Positions 1 to 7,400 of a stretch of DNA of 64,000 bases are shown here, piece after piece. The notes beneath the pieces are model-generated. The model was given only the letters and a program-made list of their open reading frames with translations. It had not been told where the DNA came from and did no database searches. The DNA comes from Chloroflexota bacterium (GTDB lineage Bacteria > Chloroflexota > Dehalococcoidia > UBA2979): NCBI GenBank assembly GCA_002716405.1, contig PBBA01000002.1, positions 1 to 64,000 on the forward strand, in the 5' to 3' direction. Made by a program: the position numbers and the translations under genes. Every line of letters starts with the position of its first letter. The stretch's first letter is position 1.

Positions 1-66
1 TGTTGGTGTTGGTGTTGGTGTTGGTGTTGGTGTCGGTGTTGGTGTTGGTGTTGGTGTTGGTGTTGG
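1..66. repeat. Hexanucleotide tandem repeat (GGTGTT)n, coding Thr-Pro repeats
   Basis: About eleven copies of a GGTGTT hexamer, with one GGTGTC variant near position 31-36, start at the window edge. On the minus strand they read ACACCA, giving (Thr-Pro)n in the GH18-like protein. The unit is a multiple of three, so slippage would change linker length without shifting the frame. The array continues beyond the window. Confidence 0.9.
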
Positions 67-1824
67 TATGGTCTCAGGTGCTGGTGCAGATAAATCAGGT
101 AATTCATCTACAACTCTTACACCAAGTTTCTTAGAGACAAAAACTTCACCATCAGAAACAATTAAATCTATTTCATATAAACCATATTGCGCAGGTGGGA
201 ACCAATTAATAGATCGTGGAGTAATATCTCCTGGTGACCAACAAATATTAGTTATATCTCCAATACTTCCTTGTGGAACTTGCCAACAAGGCTGTAGGTA
301 AGGTCCATATGGTAATTTGAGTGGAATGGATCGATTTTGCAAAAAATCAGCAATTAAATCATTTATGTCAGGATGTGCAGCATTTTCTACAGCATCATTG
401 ATACTAATTCCACCAATGTCAAAACGACGTGCAAAGTCAAGTTTATAAGCTAATGAGTATTGGTTTTCTATCCACACTGTCTGAGGTCCCCGACGTTCAA
501 TAAATGAAAAAGATAATGCTTGTGAAGTGTTATCCCATCGGAAACCAGAAGCACCTGCTTCTGGATCAATATTTAATGCAGAAATATTAACCGGATTACC
601 TAACACGACAAGTTCGCCAACATTAACTTTTAGAGTGGTGGCCAATCCTAAGGCTTGATATCTATCTATCCGCTTAATTTCTGTCTGTTCTTTGTGATAA
701 GAGGATCGATCAATGATTAAGGAGATAGATTGCAAATCTATACCTTTTGCTTGTTCAGATTCAAAAAGACTTTCAAGCTGTTCATAGAAAACAGCAGGAT
801 TTTGCGGCACTTCAATCCATAATGAATCTGTTAATTCAACAAGTTCCATCCAATTATAAGCACCCGTATCAGTAGTGCTAGGTAAAGGCACACCAACTAC
901 TAAACCACGATTTTTTTCCGCAAGGTTTTTAGACAATTTTTTTACGAAATTGGTAAATTGAATCTCATTATCTTCATCAATATGTAAGTAAGATAAGTAC
1001 ACCCCATCTGCACTAAGTTTCTCAGTTAAATCTGAAATCTGATCAATATGTTGTGCCACAAGATCATCATCAGAAAGTAGGCCTCTAAACTCACCTGAAA
1101 CGTCTACACCGGCAGTAATACCAATGTATGCTGAGGTAGAAAAATCTTGATCGATTGATGAAATAGTACTATTAGGGTTGAGTTGTAGAGCAAGGTTATT
1201 ATCATTTCCTTCAATTACACTCGCTTCATTAAATACAACTATATTTGCATCTTGTAAAAGCTCTACGTCGGGCATTTGATTTCTGTCAACAATCAAGTTA
1301 AGGCTACGCTTCACTAAAGTACGTCGAAGTACGGCAACATTTTCCGGGATTTCCCGAATCTTTGTCTCGACGAATTTACCATCATCCGTGAGTGATGCCG
1401 GTCCAATCCTAACCCAGTTATTCGATTGATAGCTGTAAAGATTTAGATTCCTATTATCAGAAGTAGTATCAGATAACTTAACAGTTAATATCCATGGTCC
1501 TTCTGAATCAGACAATGATGGCTCAAGTTCAAGATCATATACGTCACTAACAGTAGCAAATCCCTTCGGAGTTAGTGGAATTTGTTGACGCAACTCACTA
1601 TTAATACCTCCAGTTTCATAAGGAATTAATAGTGGGAAAAAAAAGATACCCGCTACTATTACAAATATAACAACTAATCCTAATAGCCTTAAGACCCCAG
1701 GGTCGCGGCTATCATCAAGTCGTGGAAGGTTATCACGATAACTATATTTGGAGCGCACTAATTCATCTTGTCTATTAGACAACGAACTATCGATATCTGA
1801 TCCAGATGGATAATCGTTACTCAA
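1..1824 (-). CDS. Membrane-anchored GH18-like (TIM-barrel) protein with Thr-Pro tail, 3' end outside window
   Basis: An open minus-strand frame runs 608 codons without a stop to the left edge, so the C-terminus is missing. The start is TTG at 1824, with an in-frame TGA just upstream and a GGTGG about 7 bases before it. The N-terminal 45 residues are charged, then comes one membrane span (LLGLVVIFVIVAGIFFFPLL) and a large extracytoplasmic part. The middle resembles glycoside hydrolase family 18 barrels: a DGVYLSY strand where GH18 enzymes carry DGxDxDxE, a sheet ending LVVGVP, and a late strand FDIGGISIND. The catalytic D/E motif is not preserved, so I infer a non-catalytic binding or wall-associated protein. 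A small Ig/PKD-like segment follows, then a (Thr-Pro)n linker at the edge. No gene assignment is possible. Confidence 0.6.
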   Translation of the reverse strand, partial: MSNDYPSGSDIDSSLSNRQDELVRSKYSYRDNLPRLDDSRDPGVLRLLGLVVIFVIVAGIFFFPLLIPYETGGINSELRQQIPLTPKGFATVSDVYDLELEPSLSDSEGPWILTVKLSDTTSDNRNLNLYSYQSNNWVRIGPASLTDDGKFVETKIREIPENVAVLRRTLVKRSLNLIVDRNQMPDVELLQDANIVVFNEASVIEGNDNNLALQLNPNSTISSIDQDFSTSAYIGITAGVDVSGEFRGLLSDDDLVAQHIDQISDLTEKLSADGVYLSYLHIDEDNEIQFTNFVKKLSKNLAEKNRGLVVGVPLPSTTDTGAYNWMELVELTDSLWIEVPQNPAVFYEQLESLFESEQAKGIDLQSISLIIDRSSYHKEQTEIKRIDRYQALGLATTLKVNVGELVVLGNPVNISALNIDPEAGASGFRWDNTSQALSFSFIERRGPQTVWIENQYSLAYKLDFARRFDIGGISINDAVENAAHPDINDLIADFLQNRSIPLKLPYGPYLQPCWQVPQGSIGDITNICWSPGDITPRSINWFPPAQYGLYEIDLIVSDGEVFVSKKLGVRVVDELPDLSAPAPETIPTPTPTPTPTPTPTPTPTPTPT

Positions 1825-2038
1825 TCACTACCACCATATTTCAATATTTTGTTAAGAATTTCTAATCAAATCATTTCATAACAACATTAATTTATCGCAG
1901 AGAACGATACGCTGCTATTCAATTTACAATATTGATTAATCACTGACCTCTTATTAACAATACAGTACAAAAAAATAAGAACATGCAATAGTAATATTTT
2001 TTTACTCAACGACTTGCACTGCACTCTCAAATATAGGT

Positions 2039-2080
2039 AGTATTACCGACTGATTTTTATAAAAATCAGTCGGTAATACT
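2039..2080. repeat. Perfect 42-bp loopless palindrome upstream of greA
   Basis: The two 21-base halves, 2039-2059 and 2060-2080, are exact reverse complements with a TA|TA centre. Each half carries ACCGACTGA or its complement. No T-tract follows on either strand, so it does not look like an intrinsic terminator. It lies in the 297-bp gap between the divergent GH18-like gene and greA, about 40 bases before the greA start. A weak promoter-like TTGCAC sits at 2014-2019. A dimeric repressor operator or a structured 5' leader are both possible. Apart from this and the promoter-like match I see nothing else in the gap. Confidence 0.85.
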
Positions 2081-2121
2081 GATACGAATGTAAGCAGTCA
2101 CATAAAGGTGTTAAACAATTA

Positions 2122-2598
2122 ATGACTAATGATGCAGTGCCTATCACTAAAGACGGCCTTAAAAAGTTAGAGGAAGAGCTTGATGTGCTCCGTAATACTC
2201 GCCGTGCAGAAATAGCTGAAATGATTCGAGATGCGCAAGAACTCGGTCCTGATCAGCTAGATGGACAATATGAAGATGCAAAAAATCAGCAGGCTTTTTT
2301 AGAAGGACGTATTGGTGAAATTGAAAGAATTATTGATAATGCTGAAGTCATAGATGAAAAAGCTGCTCACCGATCCAAGCAAGTCCGTATTGGATCCAAG
2401 GTTACGGTGAAGATAGGAAGAAGTAAAAAAAGTCAAACTTACCAGCTGGTTGGGCCTGCTGAAGCAAATCCAGGGCAAGGAAGAATCAGTCATGAATCCC
2501 CTGTAGGCAAAGCTTTACTTGATAAGGAAAGTGGAGATAGAGTAAAAGTAGAAACCCCAAGTGGCCGCATTGTAATGCGTATCACGACTATTTCTTAG
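2122..2598 (+). CDS. greA: Transcription elongation factor GreA
   Basis: GreA enters the RNA polymerase secondary channel and stimulates cleavage of backtracked transcripts. The length (158 aa) is normal. Residues 8-78 form the antiparallel coiled coil (LKKLEEELDVLR at 13-24, NQQAFLEGRI at 55-64). Residues 90-158 are the FKBP-like C-terminal domain, with YQLVGPAEAN and the ISHESPVGKALL segment. The coil tip reads GPDQLDGQYEDA, whereas usual GreA has GDLSENAEYDAA. Acidic residues at 44 and 47 keep the D-x-x-D/E spacing but are shifted by one position. An AAAGGTG lies 5' of the start, with rather long spacing. The gene leads the block that continues with lysS. Confidence 0.95.
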   Translation: MTNDAVPITKDGLKKLEEELDVLRNTRRAEIAEMIRDAQELGPDQLDGQYEDAKNQQAFLEGRIGEIERIIDNAEVIDEKAAHRSKQVRIGSKVTVKIGRSKKSQTYQLVGPAEANPGQGRISHESPVGKALLDKESGDRVKVETPSGRIVMRITTIS

Positions 2599-2701
2599 CA
2601 AAAGTGCACAAATAATTACATCAATTTATTCTCTTTGGTTTAGATATGTTTTTAAGCGCACCATTCTGTAAGCTGTAATACATATAAAATAAAGGTCAAA
2701 C

Positions 2702-4180
2702 ATGCCAAGTGAAGACGAATTAATAAAAAGCCGACTCCAAAAACGCTTAGAATTACTAGAACAAGGTGATATTTACCCTGCTCGAGTAGATAGAACACAC
2801 ACTACTAAAGAAGTTATAACTATTTTCGAAAAATCGGAAAATAAAAAAGAAGATACCGAAGTAAAGACTGCAATTGTAGGAAGAGTCAAGTCGCAACGTA
2901 TAATGGGTAAAATGGCTTTCATCCATATTGAAGATAGTAGCGGCCAAATTCAATTACATTTTACACAAGATAAATTATCAGAAACTTTTAAAAACCTTAA
3001 ACTATTAGATATAGGTGATTTTCTGCAAGTCACTGGTACTGTGTTCAGAACAAAAACAAAGGAAATTACAGTATCTGTAAATCAATGGTCAATCATAACA
3101 AAAGCCTTAAGGCCATTGCCTGAAAAATGGCATGGTCTTACAGATATTGAATCGAGATATAGACAGCGGCATTTAGATTTGCTCACTAATGAACGTTCAC
3201 AAGAAATAGCCATGACTAGGCCGAAAATAGTTCAGTCCATAAGAGAGTTTTTTTGGAACAGAGATTTCATAGAGGTTGAGACACCGGTATTACAGCAAGA
3301 AGCAGGTGGAGCAGCTGCTCGACCATTTACTACACACCATAATGCCCTAAACAGAGATTTGCATTTACGTATATCGCTAGAACTCTATTTAAAAAGACTA
3401 TTGATTGGTGGATTTGAAAAAGTATTTGAAATTGGTCGAGTATTTAGGAACGAAGGAATTTCAACACGTCACAACCCAGAATTCACACTCTTGGAATCTT
3501 ACGAAGCATATGTAGATTACAAACATGTAGCAAAAATGGTTAAAGAGCTACTCAGACATATTGCGCTAAATATTTCAGGTGAATATGAAATCAAACAATC
3601 AGATGGAACAATCATTGATTTCGAAAATGGTTGGCAAGAAACCACTTACAGACAGGCATTAATTGATCATGCAGATATAGATTATATGGAACATGAGTCA
3701 CTTGATTCACTTAATATCGTCGCTGAAAGTAAAGGCTTAACCCTTCCTAAAGACGCATCGTGGGCAACTGCACTAGATAGTATTATGTCAACTTTTGTGG
3801 AGCCACATTTAATACAACCAACATTCATCTTTGATTACCCTACTGAATTATCACCACTGGCAAAACGTAAAATTGACAATACAAATCTAGTAGAGAGATT
3901 CGAACTCTTTATCTTGGGTTCTGAAATTGCCAATGCCTACTCAGAGTTAAACGATCCGGTTGACCAAAGAATACGAATGAACGAGCAAGTATTAAAGGCA
4001 TCACGTGGTGACAGTGAAATCGAACTTATTGATGAAGAATTTCTCGAAGCCCTAGAACACGGAATGCCTCCAGCAGGAGGGTTAGGTATTGGAATTGATA
4101 GGTTAGTTCAACTATTCGTAGGTGAACAATCGATTCGAGAAATTCTCCTCTTTCCAGCATTGAGGCAACGCCACGAATAA
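2702..4180 (+). CDS. lysS: Lysyl-tRNA synthetase, class II
   Basis: The enzyme charges tRNA-Lys with lysine in the cytoplasm. The protein has 492 aa, the usual bacterial length. An N-terminal OB-fold anticodon-binding domain (about residues 55-130) precedes the class II catalytic core. The core shows motif 1 (IREFFWNRDFIEVETPVLQ), motif 2 (FRNEGISTRHNPEF) and motif 3 (GLGIGIDRLVQLF), and the AGGAAARPF stretch typical of LysRS. AAAGGT lies 5 bases before the ATG. A small SRPBCC-like gene follows after one base, so they are probably cotranscribed. Confidence 0.97.
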   Translation: MPSEDELIKSRLQKRLELLEQGDIYPARVDRTHTTKEVITIFEKSENKKEDTEVKTAIVGRVKSQRIMGKMAFIHIEDSSGQIQLHFTQDKLSETFKNLKLLDIGDFLQVTGTVFRTKTKEITVSVNQWSIITKALRPLPEKWHGLTDIESRYRQRHLDLLTNERSQEIAMTRPKIVQSIREFFWNRDFIEVETPVLQQEAGGAAARPFTTHHNALNRDLHLRISLELYLKRLLIGGFEKVFEIGRVFRNEGISTRHNPEFTLLESYEAYVDYKHVAKMVKELLRHIALNISGEYEIKQSDGTIIDFENGWQETTYRQALIDHADIDYMEHESLDSLNIVAESKGLTLPKDASWATALDSIMSTFVEPHLIQPTFIFDYPTELSPLAKRKIDNTNLVERFELFILGSEIANAYSELNDPVDQRIRMNEQVLKASRGDSEIELIDEEFLEALEHGMPPAGGLGIGIDRLVQLFVGEQSIREILLFPALRQRHE

Positions 4181-4181
4181 T

Positions 4182-4673
4182 ATGTGCTCTTTATATGATA
4201 TTAGTTCAGAGAAACAGATAGAACGTTATAAATCCATGCGTGAAGATATTCATATTCACGCATCTCATCAGGTAATAAGAGAACAACTAAGAAATATACA
4301 AAATAACACTCAGTGGTTATCAAAACATTTTCAGAAATACCGAACTGAAGGAAATTTTTTATTTTTTGATCTTGAACTCTCTGGACATAAAACAAAAATA
4401 GTTCTGGAGTTAGATCAAAGTGATCCATTTTCCATAACTTATAAGAAACCTACGAAGGCCATGAATGAGGCAATAATATTATCTATCACCTGGGCAATAC
4501 ATGTAGAAAGCACTAACGATACACACCTGACTGTTGAATTATTTTATCAGCCGCTAAATGGATTTTTGGGTAACTTACGAGAATTAGTCGTACTTAGGGG
4601 AACTCGTACACAAGCGCTACGTGATTCATTATGGAATTTAAAGCAACTTATTGAAACTCTATCGGATAAGTAA
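4182..4673 (+). CDS. SRPBCC-like (START/polyketide-cyclase fold) protein
   Basis: A 163-aa protein without signal peptide or membrane span. From about residue 19 it looks like the SRPBCC ligand-binding fold. It opens with the typical IHIHASHQVIREQL strand and helix, has alternating strands in the middle (FFDLELSG, ITWAIHVE, HLTVELFYQP), and ends with the helix LRDSLWNLKQLIETL, the usual R-x-x-L-x-x-LK-x-x-IE closure. The ligand cannot be predicted. The first ATG follows the lysS stop by one base. An internal ATG at 4236 (MREDIHIHA) would fit the fold better and may be the real start. Its place between lysS and a NUDIX gene suggests coexpression, not necessarily shared function. Confidence 0.6.
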   Translation: MCSLYDISSEKQIERYKSMREDIHIHASHQVIREQLRNIQNNTQWLSKHFQKYRTEGNFLFFDLELSGHKTKIVLELDQSDPFSITYKKPTKAMNEAIILSITWAIHVESTNDTHLTVELFYQPLNGFLGNLRELVVLRGTRTQALRDSLWNLKQLIETLSDK

Positions 4674-4678
4674 AAATC

Positions 4679-5179
4679 ATGCACAAGCATTTTACTGTTA
4701 CAGGTTTTTTATCCCATAATGGTCAAACAGCTCTACATTGGCACAAGTTAAATACTTGGCTTCCCCCTGGAGGACATGTTGAAAATAATGAAAATCCAGT
4801 TGAAGCTGTATTAAGAGAAATTCTGGAAGAGACAGGAATTTTATCGGAAATAATTCATCCCGAACCCAAATATCGTTATCAAACGCCTTCTCAACTACCA
4901 GTACCTGAAACAATTGGTATATACCATTTACCTCATGGAGATGGTGGTATGAAAAATGAACATCAACATATTGATTATATATACTTTGCTAGGCCAAAAG
5001 ACGTTAAACAATTAGAGCTACCTAAAATAGCAATTGCCCAATGGCAATGGATCAGTAAAAAGACATTATTAGAAAAAAAACCTCTTTTACACCATACTAC
5101 AGGGGAATTAGTGCCAATTCACGAAGATGTACGGGAACTGGCACTTGCCTCAATACAAGCAGACCTTCAGACTAGATGA
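4679..5179 (+). CDS. NUDIX hydrolase
   Basis: This should hydrolyse a nucleoside diphosphate linked to another group. The complete Nudix box GX5EX7REUXEEXGU is at residues 32-54 (GGHVENNE to REILEETGI), preceded by WLPPGGH, as in housecleaning NUDIX enzymes. The length of 166 aa fits a single-domain member. The substrate is not evident. The C-terminal half has HQHIDYIYFARP, a feature of several Nudix subfamilies. It starts 5 bases after the SRPBCC-like gene and ends 25 bases before serS, within one operon-like block. Confidence 0.9.
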   Translation: MHKHFTVTGFLSHNGQTALHWHKLNTWLPPGGHVENNENPVEAVLREILEETGILSEIIHPEPKYRYQTPSQLPVPETIGIYHLPHGDGGMKNEHQHIDYIYFARPKDVKQLELPKIAIAQWQWISKKTLLEKKPLLHHTTGELVPIHEDVRELALASIQADLQTR

Positions 5180-5204
5180 TATAGAATAACAGGTGAACAA
5201 ATAA

Positions 5205-6515
5205 ATGATTGCCCTGCAAACAATTCGAAACAATACAGATCAAGTGAAACAATCATGCTTAGAACGTGGTATTGAAGCTCCTATCGACCTAATCCTTGAT
5301 TTAGATGTTGAACGTAACCCAATCCTTAACAAGGTTGAGCAGATGCGTGCGGCAAGAAATGCTGCAGGTAAAGCAATTGGTAGTGCAAAAACTGACGAAG
5401 AGCGTCAATCATTAATTGCTGAACAACGTCAAGTTTCAGGCGAATTAGATGAATTAGAAAAAAAACTAAATAACCTCGACACACAAATATCCACACTGTT
5501 ACTCGAAATCCCCAACTTGTTTAATACTAATGTCCCAATCGGAGATGTAGATGATTCACATATAATTATCGAAGGTGATGGCCACAATGGGAATGAGATC
5601 AAGCATACAGATCCAATCATACTAAAAAATGCAAAAAATCCTGAAATTGATGATTCCCTAAAAACACATTGGGAAATTGGAGAAGATTTGGAATTAATTG
5701 ACTTTGAAAGGGGAGTGAAACTTTCAGGTTCCAATTTTTATCTATTGCGTAATGCTGGAGCACGCCTGCAAAGATCGTTGATATCTTGGATGCTAGATTC
5801 GCATTTAGAACAAGGTTACAGTGAAGTATATCCGCCTGTTCTAATTAACGAACAAGCACTAATAGGTACGGGGCAATTACCAAAATTTGCGGATACTATG
5901 TTCAAAACTACTGATGGAAGATGGCTGATTCCTACTGCAGAAGTGCCGGTAACCAATATGTATAGTAATGAGATCCTACCAAATGAAGATTTGCCAATTC
6001 ACCATACTGCATACTCACCATGCTTTCGTAATGAACAATTCAGTGCCGGAAGTGCAGTTCGTGGAATCAAAAGAGGTTACCAATTTGATAAAGTTGAAAT
6101 GGTAAGATTCGAAAGGCCTACTGAATCATGGCAGGCACTGGAAAAACTCTTAGAAAATGCCCTTGAGCTTGTTCGAGCTTTAGGATTTAAATATCGCGTG
6201 CTAAAACTTGCGAGTAAAGACTTAACTTTCGCATCTGCAATGACTTATGACATAGAAATATGGGCTCCAGGATCGCAGGAATGGTTTGAGGTATCGAGTG
6301 TGTCGAATTTTTTAGATTTCCAAGCACGCAGAGCAAATTTACGTTTTCGAAACTCGGAAGGAAATGTAAATTATTTACATACATTAAATGGAAGTGGTCT
6401 TGCATTACCGCGAGTGTTAGCAGCCTTGATTGAAGTCTACCAAAATAAAGATGGCACCGTCTTATTACCCAAGATTTTAGAGCCTTACTTAGGTAAACAC
6501 TTACACTTATTCTAA
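5205..6515 (+). CDS. serS: Seryl-tRNA synthetase
   Basis: The enzyme charges tRNA-Ser with serine (and Sec-tRNA if present). The protein has 436 aa. An N-terminal coiled-coil arm (about residues 30-105, e.g. EERQSLIAEQRQVSGELDEL) binds the long variable arm of tRNA-Ser. The class II core contains TGQLPKFADTMF, PTAEVPVTN and motif 2 FRNEQFSAGSAVRGIKRGYQ. Where most SerRS have RxHQF, this one has RGYQF, a His-to-Tyr change in motif 2. An AGGTGAAC precedes the start. Two tRNA-Ser genes lie elsewhere in the window (25575-25665 and 30434-30523). Confidence 0.96.
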   Translation: MIALQTIRNNTDQVKQSCLERGIEAPIDLILDLDVERNPILNKVEQMRAARNAAGKAIGSAKTDEERQSLIAEQRQVSGELDELEKKLNNLDTQISTLLLEIPNLFNTNVPIGDVDDSHIIIEGDGHNGNEIKHTDPIILKNAKNPEIDDSLKTHWEIGEDLELIDFERGVKLSGSNFYLLRNAGARLQRSLISWMLDSHLEQGYSEVYPPVLINEQALIGTGQLPKFADTMFKTTDGRWLIPTAEVPVTNMYSNEILPNEDLPIHHTAYSPCFRNEQFSAGSAVRGIKRGYQFDKVEMVRFERPTESWQALEKLLENALELVRALGFKYRVLKLASKDLTFASAMTYDIEIWAPGSQEWFEVSSVSNFLDFQARRANLRFRNSEGNVNYLHTLNGSGLALPRVLAALIEVYQNKDGTVLLPKILEPYLGKHLHLF

Positions 6516-6543
6516 AAAACAAATTTTTCTAATAGGAGAGTTG

Positions 6544-6591
6544 CTATAAACGAACAACTGTTCTAATATTAGAACAGTTGTTCGTTTATAG
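6544..6591. repeat. Perfect 48-bp loopless palindrome downstream of serS
   Basis: Bases 6544-6567 and 6568-6591 are exact reverse complements centred on AT|AT, with arms containing CGAACAACTGTTCTAAT. No T-tract follows, so it is not a standard intrinsic terminator, although a hairpin of about 22 bp could form in RNA. It is 28 bases after serS and 26 bases before a small membrane ORF. It differs in sequence from the palindrome at 2039-2080 but has the same design. The 327-bp interval 6516-6842 holds this element and the small ORF. Confidence 0.85.
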
Positions 6592-6617
6592 TATTCAGAA
6601 AGATTAAGTAGGTATCA

Positions 6618-6791
6618 ATGTTGTTTACGATAATTTTAAGCATAATGTTTGGAGCAGCAATTACAACACTTTTCCAACAGTGGACCAGATTCATTGAAGA
6701 AGAACAGAAGATATCTTCAAATAATATTAGAAAATTTAAGATATTAGATCCCAATATGCAACAAAGCCTAAAAGTACGAAATATAAATTAG
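6618..6791 (+). CDS. Small single-span membrane protein (57 aa), hypothetical
   Basis: ATG at 6618 opens a 57-residue frame ending in TAG at 6789-6791. A TAGG lies 4 bases upstream of the ATG. Residues 2-21 (LFTIILSIMFGAAITTLFQQ) form one probable membrane span. They are followed by a polar tail with an acidic EEEQK patch and many Lys, Arg and Asn. No family is recognised. It lies directly after the 48-bp palindrome, which could act as its operator or leader hairpin. The frame is short enough to arise by chance, so it is only a candidate. Confidence 0.4.
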   Translation: MLFTIILSIMFGAAITTLFQQWTRFIEEEQKISSNNIRKFKILDPNMQQSLKVRNIN

Positions 6792-6842
6792 CCCGAAAGT
6801 ATTTTGGTGGTCATGCAACAATAGATCACTTAGATTAGGTCT

Positions 6843-7358
6843 ATGCAAGAAACCATATTTAATAATGACTCCCCACTCACTTTACTCGCTATTGATGCAG
6901 TAAGAGATTTTCAACGAACGGTAAGCTCAGTTCCTGCTCCCGGCCTTGGAGGATCTATCGGGCGTCTCAATTCTGTGCGATCGACGATAATACATATCAT
7001 CAATCAATTAGATTCTGTGATTACTATAATTTCTGAAACAGAACAATCAGCACATTTGGACGAACAATTAGAAACTAGCAATTTTGACAAATTAACCACA
7101 CTACTCAATTTCTATAGTGAAAAAACAATCACACTTTGTAAAAAAATTACAAATACTGACCTAACACAACCTATTCAAATATCTGATCTATCGATAATAC
7201 CTTCGCAATACAATGGAGCATCATGTGAACAATTATTTGCATGGACGGCCGCTCACTTATTTACACACACAGGAGAAATCGCAACAATTGCTTTCTTGAT
7301 GGGAGCAAAGGATATTAAATTACCAGGCGAAATGAGAGCATCACTTCAAAAAAGCTAA
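6843..7358 (+). CDS. DinB-like four-helix protein
   Basis: The 171-aa protein is predicted helical. It has the layout of the DinB/YfiT superfamily of metal-binding four-helix bundles: a first helix with RSTIIHIINQLDSVI, a central helix LLNFYSEKTITLCKK, and a final AAHLFTHTGEIATIAFLMG. The last resembles the family's closing helix with a metal-ligand His (HxxxHxGQI). Members include thiol-S-transferases and uncharacterised proteins, and no substrate can be inferred. A TAGGTC stands just before the ATG. It ends 42 bases from the convergent ferredoxin-fusion gene. Confidence 0.55.
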   Translation: MQETIFNNDSPLTLLAIDAVRDFQRTVSSVPAPGLGGSIGRLNSVRSTIIHIINQLDSVITIISETEQSAHLDEQLETSNFDKLTTLLNFYSEKTITLCKKITNTDLTQPIQISDLSIIPSQYNGASCEQLFAWTAAHLFTHTGEIATIAFLMGAKDIKLPGEMRASLQKS

Positions 7359-7400
7359 TAACACATTCCAATTAATTAAGATCCGAAAATTTTAGAGCAA

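Noticed and set aside
68..301. Plus-strand 77-aa frame at the left edge
   Set aside because: It is antisense to the GH18-like protein, whose frame has domain signatures and continues 608 codons.
2039..2080. Intrinsic terminator reading of the 42-bp palindrome
   Set aside because: No T-tract follows on either strand, unlike the true terminator at 15099-15134.
6187..6522. Minus-strand 111-aa frame inside serS
   Set aside because: It is a shadow of serS, without family signs or ribosome site.
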